Shown: positions 6,244-12,042 of the stretch, one piece after another
Layout: each line of letters opens with the position of its first letter
Numbering within the stretch: the first letter of the stretch is position 1
NCBI GenBank assembly: GCA_017555685.1
Contig: JAFZFW010000003.1
Span: forward strand, 1 to 12,042
Direction of reading: 5' to 3'
Origin: Methanocorpusculum sp.
GTDB taxonomy: Archaea > Halobacteriota > Methanomicrobia > Methanomicrobiales > Methanocorpusculaceae
Length of the DNA stretch: 12,042 bases
Program-made: the position numbers and the translations under genes
The notes under the pieces: model-generated
Seen by the model: the letters and a program-made list of their open reading frames with translations, nothing else
Databases searched by the model: none
What the model was told of the DNA's origin: nothing

Positions 6244-9200
6244 ATGACACAGAATAGAAAAACCAACCAGAAACAGGCAAAAACCCTGCGGCAAACCAGA
6301 ACCACGGCCGCAGTCATTCTTGTGTTCTGTCTTGCCCTTATTATGCCGGCTGGAGCATATACCGGAAGCGGAACAGAAGACAGCCCGTATCTGCTTTCAT
6401 CGGCTGCAGATCTGCAGCAGCTTGCAGCAGACGTAAACGCCGGAAATGCATACACCGGCGAGTACTTTCAGATAACAAATGACATCACGCTTACCGGTGA
6501 ATGGACCCCGATTGGAAACGGATCGCGTTCCGGCTCGTCCTATATCGGAAATGCCTTCTCCGGAATCTTTGACGGAGCAGGACACACCATAAGCGGCCTT
6601 ACCGTCACCGGCGGGGCAGGAAAAGAGGCAGTAGGTCTCTTTGGTGTTGTTGACGGCGGAACTGTAGAGAACCTGAATCTCTTCGAGGTCTCAATCAATA
6701 CCGCAGCAGACACCGCAGGCTCTGCAGCAGGTCTTATGGTAAACTCCGCAACTGCCAGAAACATTCAGGTAAGCGGTACACTTTCTGCCGCTGACGGAGT
6801 CGGCGGAGTCGTTGGAAGAATGACCATCTCCGGAACAATCACCGACTGTATCAACACTGCAGACATCTCCGCCACCGGTTCTTCCGGCGGAAGCGGAGGT
6901 ATTGTCGGAAAAGCCTACTACACTGAAGTTGGTTCCTCCATCACCATTTCAGACTGCATCAACACCGGCACTGTTACCGGCCCATACCTCGCCGGCGGAA
7001 TTGTCGGTTTCTCTGCCGCAAATGTTGCTGACTGCATCAACACCGGAGAAATCTCTGCAGGAGTTGAGGCAGGAGGAATCATTGGTGAACAGACCAACTA
7101 TGGAACTGTCTCCGGAAACAGTAACAATGCTGATATCACCAGTACCGCCGGAAACAGCGGAACAGCCTACGGAGGAATCATCGGCTGGATTCGCTATCAG
7201 ATTAACGATGCATACCCACTGACGGAAACAATCTCTGTTACGGATAACACCAACAGCGGAAATGTATTAGCTCCGGCAAGCACTCTTGGTTCCGGCGGAA
7301 TCGTCGGAAATATCTATAATCAGGCTGAAGTCTCTGAAAACATCAACCTTGCATCCAGCATCACCGGCGGCACCTTTGCTGCAGGAGTTGTCGGCGCAGC
7401 ACAGCAGACCAGCGGAAACCAGATTCTGGACGGACAGACCATCCGTGTGGAAAACAATGCGGTAACAACCCCGCTTTCTGCAATCATCTCTGCAACCACC
7501 GTCGCAAACCTCTACTGCTACAACAACAACCCGTCAATCTTCATTGTCGAAAACAATACAGACACCGCAGACACCAATTCGATTACGGTCTCTGCAGAGA
7601 ATGGTGCAGTTACTCTGAGTACTGCCTCTGCATACAAAGGAGAGATTGTCGGCATCTCAAACGCCGTCGCTGACGAAGGATATGAACTCGCAGAGATTTC
7701 CGTTGCCGGAAACACGCTCAAAGACATTGACGGAACATATCTGTTTATCATGCCGGCAAACGCTGCAGAAGTCTCTGCCGCATTTACTCCGCAGATCTAC
7801 ACAATCACCTTCAACACTGCAGGCGGCAGTTCTGTTACTCCGCTTGACGTTGGCTACGGCTCTACAGTAACTGCCCCGGCAAACCCGACCAAAGACGGCT
7901 ATACCTTTGTACGCTGGAACCCGGCACTCCCTGAAACCATGCCCGCAGAGGATCTGAGTGTAACTGCCGTCTGGCATGAGAATGCACCGGCAGGAGCAGC
8001 GGTCAACCCGGACCTTCAGGTTGGCGTCAGCCAGTCCGCAGAATCTACAACACTTACCATCTCAGCAGAAACCAGTACTGTAACCACGTCAGGAAAGACT
8101 GCAATCATCAACGGTGACAGCGGAGTAAAAATGGAGGTGAACTTCACCGAAAACGTAACCCGGGTTGGGAATACCCTTACCGGAACAGTCTCCTCTATCA
8201 AAGTCACCTATCCAACAACAAACGCTGTTGCCGCCGGAAACGCGGCTGTTACCCAGACCGTAGAGATCGGCCTCAAAAACTTCACAGAGCTTCCGACCAT
8301 CACCTCGACCTGGAACAACACCGTTGAAGATACGGTACAGTCCTCCCTTGGAACAGAACAGAATCTCTTCGCCATGATTACCGCCTCTGCAGACAACCTT
8401 TCTGCAGTCAACAGCAACATCACTGAAAACGGTATCAGTATCACCTTCATCCTCCCGGCTGACGAAGTAGCAGACATCGGTGGTCCGCAGTACATCCGCG
8501 GATACCACATCGCAAACGGAACCGCAGAAGTTCTGCCGTCAGAACAGGTAATCAGTGTCTTAAACTCCGCACAGACCGAGTATACTGTAACAATTATTGC
8601 AAGCAGTTTCTCCAGCTATGCAGTCGGATATGAACTGAGACCATCCGCGTCCGGTTCCTCTTCCGGATCATCCTCCGGCTCTTCCTCTGGAAACTACCAG
8701 TACTATCCGCGGGAAATTCCGGCAAACGGTGTTGTCTTCTTTGGAAGCAGTCCGGTAGTCACCGGTCTTGAACTGCCGGCAGGCTCGTCAGGAATGGCAA
8801 CATTAAATGTGATGCCGGCCTTTACCATGCCGGACAACGGATACTATGCATTCGCTCTTGACATCCCGGGCTATAACACCGCAGCAAAGATAAATGGAGC
8901 AGTCGCTTTCAATCTCCCTGTTTCCGGAGTTGAAGCGGAAGGATATACCGTAACAGACATTGTACTCTTCCAGGGAACCGTCAACAGTAACGGCACAATC
9001 ACCTGGAGTGAGATGCCGACAAATCTGATTATGGTAGAAAACGGCAGGGCATTCTATATAGGTGTAATTACCTCCGGCTCTCCCTTCTACATCGGCTTTG
9101 TGAAAAACGGGACAGTCATAAATGACCCGGTAATCGAACCGGAAATCCCGGACGACGAACCATTCTACCCGCTCCCGCCGGTCATGCCGGACTCTCCGCA

Positions 9201-9282
9201 GACCCCGGAAAATCCGAAAACCCCCTTCCCGCTTCTTGGACTGACAGGCATTCTCGGCGCTCTTGCACTGAGAAGAAGGTAA
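6244..9282 (+). CDS. Secreted GLUG/InlB-repeat surface protein with C-terminal anchor
   Basis: A 1012-residue cell-surface protein, probably an adhesin or S-layer-associated protein; no enzyme motif is seen. Residues 1-40 are a Sec signal peptide: a long basic N-region, hydrophobic TTAAVILVFCLALIM and cleavage near PAGA/YTGSG. Residues about 50-400 form a GLUG-like beta-helix with seven GG(I/V)(I/V)G-type turns starting at 187, 218, 251, 277, 310, 351 and 380. A divergent repeat (about 445-517) precedes an InlB B-type repeat (518-577; ITFNTAGG...PTKDGYTFVRWNP...VW). A Thr/Ser-rich domain with many N-glycosylation sequons follows, then an SGSS linker (801-816), a further beta domain, a proline-rich stalk (961-992) and a tail with a hydrophobic segment ending RRR, resembling archaeal CTERM sorting signals. 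I chose ATG 6244 over GTG 6178, as it places the signal peptide sensibly and the upstream repeat outside the gene. Confidence 0.8.
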   Translation: MTQNRKTNQKQAKTLRQTRTTAAVILVFCLALIMPAGAYTGSGTEDSPYLLSSAADLQQLAADVNAGNAYTGEYFQITNDITLTGEWTPIGNGSRSGSSYIGNAFSGIFDGAGHTISGLTVTGGAGKEAVGLFGVVDGGTVENLNLFEVSINTAADTAGSAAGLMVNSATARNIQVSGTLSAADGVGGVVGRMTISGTITDCINTADISATGSSGGSGGIVGKAYYTEVGSSITISDCINTGTVTGPYLAGGIVGFSAANVADCINTGEISAGVEAGGIIGEQTNYGTVSGNSNNADITSTAGNSGTAYGGIIGWIRYQINDAYPLTETISVTDNTNSGNVLAPASTLGSGGIVGNIYNQAEVSENINLASSITGGTFAAGVVGAAQQTSGNQILDGQTIRVENNAVTTPLSAIISATTVANLYCYNNNPSIFIVENNTDTADTNSITVSAENGAVTLSTASAYKGEIVGISNAVADEGYELAEISVAGNTLKDIDGTYLFIMPANAAEVSAAFTPQIYTITFNTAGGSSVTPLDVGYGSTVTAPANPTKDGYTFVRWNPALPETMPAEDLSVTAVWHENAPAGAAVNPDLQVGVSQSAESTTLTISAETSTVTTSGKTAIINGDSGVKMEVNFTENVTRVGNTLTGTVSSIKVTYPTTNAVAAGNAAVTQTVEIGLKNFTELPTITSTWNNTVEDTVQSSLGTEQNLFAMITASADNLSAVNSNITENGISITFILPADEVADIGGPQYIRGYHIANGTAEVLPSEQVISVLNSAQTEYTVTIIASSFSSYAVGYELRPSASGSSSGSSSGSSSGNYQYYPREIPANGVVFFGSSPVVTGLELPAGSSGMATLNVMPAFTMPDNGYYAFALDIPGYNTAAKINGAVAFNLPVSGVEAEGYTVTDIVLFQGTVNSNGTITWSEMPTNLIMVENGRAFYIGVITSGSPFYIGFVKNGTVINDPVIEPEIPDDEPFYPLPPVMPDSPQTPENPKTPFPLLGLTGILGALALRRR
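6952..7046 (+). repeat. Repeated 17-mer encoding DCINTG in the surface protein
   Basis: GACTGCATCAACACCGG occurs exactly at 6952-6968 and again at 7030-7046. A related copy (GACTGTATCAACACTGC) lies at 6844. They encode DCINTG, DCINTG and DCINTA on successive beta-helix coils, consistent with growth of the array by internal duplication. Confidence 0.7.
8650..8691 (+). repeat. Degenerate 12-base repeats encoding an SGSS linker
   Basis: About three and a half copies of a TCCGGNTCNTCN unit encode (SGSS)n, a flexible Ser/Gly linker between the outer domain and the membrane-proximal domain of the surface protein. Such arrays can vary in copy number between strains. Confidence 0.7.
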
Positions 9283-9309
9283 GCAGGAATCCTGCTTCCT
9301 TCCTTTTTT
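9281..9309 (+). terminator. Terminator after the surface-protein gene
   Basis: A 7-bp hairpin AAGCAGG-AAT-CCTGCTT (9281-9297) overlaps the stop codon and is followed by a pyrimidine-rich stretch containing six T (9304-9309). Confidence 0.75.
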
Positions 9310-9330
9310 CCTTCCCTCTTAAAAGGTTAG

Positions 9331-9371
9331 TTATACTTTCACCGCTAAATAATAACCCATACATATCGCGA
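9331..9371 (+). promoter_or_regulatory. Promoter of the ACT-hom operon
   Basis: Two TATA-like stretches are present: TTATAC (9331-9336) and CTAAATAATAA (9345-9354). The second lies about 23 bases before the GTG at 9372, so it would give a leaderless mRNA. The absence of a Shine-Dalgarno before that GTG agrees. Confidence 0.45.
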
Positions 9372-9896
9372 GTGAAGACCGTGCAGAAATATATCCGAAC
9401 TACCCTGAAACTCCAGCTCAAAGATAAGCCGGGAGAACTCTTAGCCGCAATCAAGCCAATCTCTGAAAGCGGCGCCAATATTATTACTATTTCCCACCAG
9501 AGAGACGAGGACGATCCGGGATCTGACTTAATTGTCGATATCGTCATCTCCCACAATGAAGCAATCCTGCCAAAGCTCCTTGATGCGCTTCGGGCAAACG
9601 ACATCATGATTTCCCGTGTCGGTATCGAACGCCTGATGTGTACGAAGACCTTCATCTTAATCGGACACATTCTCCATACTGACTTAACCGATACCATCAA
9701 CAGAATCGACAAGAAAGACGTAACAGAAGTCACCGAACTGCACATGATTATGCCGAAGATGGACGAGCCGTCGACTGCAAAGCTCACCATCAAAGCAGTC
9801 ACCGAAGCAGAGATGGACAGCGCAATCGAGCAGCTGGAAGCAATTGCCGCAGAAAAGCAGCTGATGATTGTTGACGAACTGGGAGGACGCTTATAA
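9372..9896 (+). CDS. ACT-domain protein, predicted allosteric regulator of homoserine dehydrogenase
   Basis: A 174-residue protein with an ACT domain at about residues 9-85 (TLKLQLKDKPGELLAAIKPISESGANIITI) and a second, weaker ACT-like half from about 92 to 170. ACT domains bind amino acids and control the enzymes they touch. It matches the archaeal family described as a predicted allosteric regulator of homoserine dehydrogenase (COG2061 type). Its stop codon overlaps the hom ATG by one base, and GGGAGG just before the end serves as the Shine-Dalgarno for hom, so the two are made together. The homoserine dehydrogenase here lacks its own ACT domain, which supports control in trans, most likely by threonine; the ligand is inference. 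The start is GTG at 9372 without a Shine-Dalgarno, probably on a leaderless message. Confidence 0.88.
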   Translation: MKTVQKYIRTTLKLQLKDKPGELLAAIKPISESGANIITISHQRDEDDPGSDLIVDIVISHNEAILPKLLDALRANDIMISRVGIERLMCTKTFILIGHILHTDLTDTINRIDKKDVTEVTELHMIMPKMDEPSTAKLTIKAVTEAEMDSAIEQLEAIAAEKQLMIVDELGGRL

Positions 9897-10873
9897 TGAA
9901 AATCGCATTAATCGGAATGGGCTCGGTCGGACGCGGAGTAGCACACGTGGTCAAAAACGACCCGCGCTTCAAGATTGTTGCCGCTGCCGACTCAAAGAGC
10001 GGAACAACAAACCCGGAGGGCCTTGACATTGACCGCCTGCTCCAGGCAAAGAAGGAGACCGGAAGAATCGGAACCCCGGACTGGACAGCATTCCGCATCG
10101 CTGCAGAAGTTGACTATGATGTCTTGGTCGAGGTCACCCCAACCAATGCCGAGACCGGAGAACCGGCACTTTCCACCATCAAGATTGCCTTATCCAGAGG
10201 AAAGCATGTTGTCACCTCCAACAAGGGTCCGATCTCCTTATACTACCGCGAGCTCGAATCCTTAGCCGAAGAAAACGGTGTCTCCCTCCGCTTCGAAGGA
10301 ACTGTTGCCGGTGCTGTTCCAATTATCAACGGTATCAGAAACGGTCTTGCCGGAAACAAGGTAAAGGCACTCTTCGGTGTCTTAAACGGAACCTGCAACT
10401 ACATCTTATCCCGTATGGAAGAGGAGGGCTTAACCTACACGCAGGCACTCGCAGAAGCCCGCGACTTAGGATACGCAGAAGCAGACCCTACCTATGATGT
10501 AAACGGAACCGATGCCGCAATCAAGCTCGTGATTCTCGCAAACACCGTCCTTGGCATGAACGTGACCTTAAAGGACGTCCAGCGCACCGGAATCGACCGC
10601 TTAACCCCGGACGCAATCAAGATGGCACAGTCCACCGGACAGACCATCCGCTTAATCGCATCCCTCTACCCGGACAAGAAGGACTTAGAGGTCTCTCCGC
10701 GTCTTCTCCCAGAAGACGACCCGTTAGTACTTTCCGAGACCTTAAACGCAGTCACTGTTGAAACAGAGTACGCCGGAGACGTGACCTTTATCGGCCGCGG
10801 AGCAGGCTCTGTTGAGACAGCATCTGCAATTCTCTCGGATTTACTCTACATCTACGAAAAATATGGTTTCTAA
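9896..10873 (+). CDS. hom: Homoserine dehydrogenase
   Basis: Reduces aspartate 4-semialdehyde to homoserine with NAD(P)H, the branch point to threonine and methionine; cytosolic. The 325-residue protein is the short form without a C-terminal ACT domain. An N-terminal Rossmann motif (IALIGMGSVGRG, 3-14) is followed by TSNKGP with Lys110, the conserved active-site loop. Then come EGTVAGAVPIING (134-146), GVLNGTCNYIL (161-171), and GYAEADPTYDVNGTDAAIK, where Asp206 and Lys210 match the catalytic Asp/Lys pair of the family. Preceded by its likely ACT regulator with a one-base overlap and followed by a winged-helix gene with an 11-base overlap, so it is the middle gene of an operon. Confidence 0.95.
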   Translation: MKIALIGMGSVGRGVAHVVKNDPRFKIVAAADSKSGTTNPEGLDIDRLLQAKKETGRIGTPDWTAFRIAAEVDYDVLVEVTPTNAETGEPALSTIKIALSRGKHVVTSNKGPISLYYRELESLAEENGVSLRFEGTVAGAVPIINGIRNGLAGNKVKALFGVLNGTCNYILSRMEEEGLTYTQALAEARDLGYAEADPTYDVNGTDAAIKLVILANTVLGMNVTLKDVQRTGIDRLTPDAIKMAQSTGQTIRLIASLYPDKKDLEVSPRLLPEDDPLVLSETLNAVTVETEYAGDVTFIGRGAGSVETASAILSDLLYIYEKYGF

Positions 10874-11990
10874 AGAGAAACGCAGCGGTGTCCTTCACCG
10901 CCGTACACTTTTTATCCAGGCGATGCGCCGCAAGACGTTTGAGGCCGGATATTTTACGACCGCAGATATCGCTGAAGAAGCGGATGTCCCGCGTTCCACT
11001 GCCCAGGACTGGGTAAACCGCCTGATTCTGGAAGGATGTATTTTTGTAAAAGAGGAGAAGCGGGGAAGAAGCCCTGCCCGGTATGCTTCCCGCAGTGCGA
11101 TGCCGAAGAGTACCTGCCGCCGGATTTTTACGACCGTTGACGGAGACTGTGTGGAGATTTTCCATGAGTGTCTCTCAAGCGGCTGTGCCGGATTTTGCGA
11201 GTTCCATCACAGAAATGCCGGAGGCGCGGCCGTTGCTGTCTCCCGTGACGGGATGATGTTAAAGGAGCGGGCATTTCTTTCGTCTGCATCCCCGCTGCAT
11301 CTGGACAAAGCAGCCGTCGGTCTGCTGTCAGTTGCATTAGACGGCGATGAAGTAGTGCAGACTATCCAGTCCATTAAAGGCGGGCCTGCCTACTCGCTTT
11401 CCTCTATGATGGGAGCAGCCAAAGGCGTTTCCGGGGTTTCTGTTTCGGTAAAAGACGGGGTTGTTACCGGACAGGTTCGAACCAGGGCGCTTGTCCCCGT
11501 CACAATCGGTGTGGATGACACCGACCGGAAAGGATGCGGAGGAGCAACCTTTGCACTGACCCATGCACTGATGAAGTATCTGACGGAATCAGGGGATGCA
11601 ATTGCCATCCGGCATCAGGTAGCAGCTCTTTCGCAGGACATCGAGGAGATGACTGCCGGAAACTCCTGCAGTTTCTTAGAGCTTGCGGTAACGCCTGAAG
11701 CATTCCCGAACCTCCTGCACAAGGTCTGCCGGTTTGTGGAGGATGAAAGTGTGTCTGAAGAGTGGGGTGTCGCGATTCTCAAAGGCATCTTCGTCCCCGA
11801 AGAAATGGAAGCTCTTGCCGGCGAGATTCGCCGCGGCAGAGTTTCTCTGGAAAAAGTACAGAAGACCGCAGAGGCCTGCGGAGTGCAGACCTTTGGCGGC
11901 CGCGGAGTTATCGGTGCCTGTGCTGCCGTGAGTCTGAAGCACCAGCCGCAGGAAGTGCTCTTAGACAGCACGAGTCCAATGCAGAAATAA
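10863..11990 (+). CDS. Winged-helix protein fused to a TiaS / methanogenesis-marker-11-like region
   Basis: A 375-residue protein of uncertain function. Residues about 28-78 look like a winged helix-turn-helix (YFTTADIAEEADVPRSTAQDWVNRL, then a basic wing KEEKRGRSPARY). Residues 85-116 carry a Cys/His cluster (C85, C96, C103, C108, C112, H115, H116) that could bind metal. From about 210 the segment VPVTIGVDDTD (211-221) with GGATFALTHALM resembles the GVDDTD nucleotide-binding start of TiaS (the tRNA-Ile agmatidine synthetase) and, I believe, methanogenesis marker protein 11. SEEWGVAILKGIF (298-310) fits the same fold. The frame is open to 10812, but ATG 10863 gives an 11-base overlap with hom and a sensible N-terminus. 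No clear Shine-Dalgarno. Being in the hom operon suggests a co-regulated or housekeeping role. It could be a regulator, a modification enzyme, or both. Confidence 0.6.
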   Translation: MVSKEKRSGVLHRRTLFIQAMRRKTFEAGYFTTADIAEEADVPRSTAQDWVNRLILEGCIFVKEEKRGRSPARYASRSAMPKSTCRRIFTTVDGDCVEIFHECLSSGCAGFCEFHHRNAGGAAVAVSRDGMMLKERAFLSSASPLHLDKAAVGLLSVALDGDEVVQTIQSIKGGPAYSLSSMMGAAKGVSGVSVSVKDGVVTGQVRTRALVPVTIGVDDTDRKGCGGATFALTHALMKYLTESGDAIAIRHQVAALSQDIEEMTAGNSCSFLELAVTPEAFPNLLHKVCRFVEDESVSEEWGVAILKGIFVPEEMEALAGEIRRGRVSLEKVQKTAEACGVQTFGGRGVIGACAAVSLKHQPQEVLLDSTSPMQK

Positions 11991-11998
11991 AACCCTGC

Positions 11999-12012
11999 TC
12001 TTTTTTAAAAAA
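11999..12012. terminator. T6-A6 element after the hom operon
   Basis: CTTTTTT followed directly by AAAAAA gives a T-run for the plus strand (12001-12006), 10 bases past the stop codon, and one for the minus strand (12007-12012). Confidence 0.55.
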
Positions 12013-12042
12013 TAAAAACGGCCTTCAGATAACCTGAAGGTC
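12007..12042 (-). terminator. Minus-strand hairpin terminator of an off-window convergent gene
   Basis: CCTTCAG-ATAAC-CTGAAGG (12022-12040) forms a 7-bp stem, extended by a G-T and a G-C pair to 9 bp. On the minus strand it is followed by GTTTTTATTTTTT, a typical hairpin plus T-run. This points to a minus-strand gene ending just right of the window, convergent with the hom operon. Confidence 0.65.

Noticed and set aside
10812..10862. Start of the winged-helix protein at 10812
   Set aside because: It would overlap hom by 62 bases with residues unlike a domain start; ATG 10863 gives a short, typical operon overlap.

Overview
The window looks like chromosomal DNA of a methanogenic archaeon of the order Methanomicrobiales, with Methanocorpusculum or a close relative as my best guess. 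The clues are an archaeal glycerol-1-phosphate dehydrogenase (ether-lipid synthesis), UPF0179 and DUF63 proteins (archaeal families), a single-chain ADP-forming acyl-CoA synthetase, a homoserine dehydrogenase paired with a separate ACT-domain protein, and AT-rich TATA-type promoters with T-run terminators. The genus is inferred from recalled protein resemblance, not from a search.

Layout. Bases 36-1580 (minus strand) hold egsA followed directly by a UPF0179 gene. A strong Shine-Dalgarno sequence at the left edge suggests the operon continues off the window. Divergent from egsA, with only 13 bases between start codons, is a DUF63 membrane protein (1594-2439) closed by a T-run terminator. Next come dapF (2525-3319, probably leaderless), a 246-base intergenic region with a terminator and a perfect 8-bp inverted repeat over a TATA box, and a 686-residue ADP-forming acetyl/acyl-CoA synthetase with the ATP-grasp half first (3566-5626). 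Eight bases later is a small stand-alone RNase III-like protein with altered acidic residues (5635-6081). A double terminator separates this from a 1012-residue secreted, probably wall-anchored surface protein (6244-9282), built of a GLUG-like beta-helix, an InlB-type repeat, a Ser/Gly linker and a C-terminal anchor. The right end is a tight operon (9372-11990): ACT-domain regulator, homoserine dehydrogenase, and a winged-helix protein fused to a TiaS / methanogenesis-marker-11-like region. A minus-strand hairpin plus T-run at 12007-12042 suggests a convergent gene just beyond the right edge.

Functionally this is mostly core metabolism: membrane-lipid backbone (egsA), lysine (dapF), threonine/methionine (hom with its likely allosteric partner) and acetate/acetyl-CoA interconversion with ATP. 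The surface protein is the accessory element. The points most worth a second look are the HTH + GVDDTD fusion in the hom operon, the face-to-face promoters of egsA and DUF63, the operator-like repeat before the acyl-CoA synthetase, the diverged RNase III active site, and the regularly placed cysteines in the surface beta-helix. I found no CRISPR array, tRNA, rRNA, transposase or phage gene.
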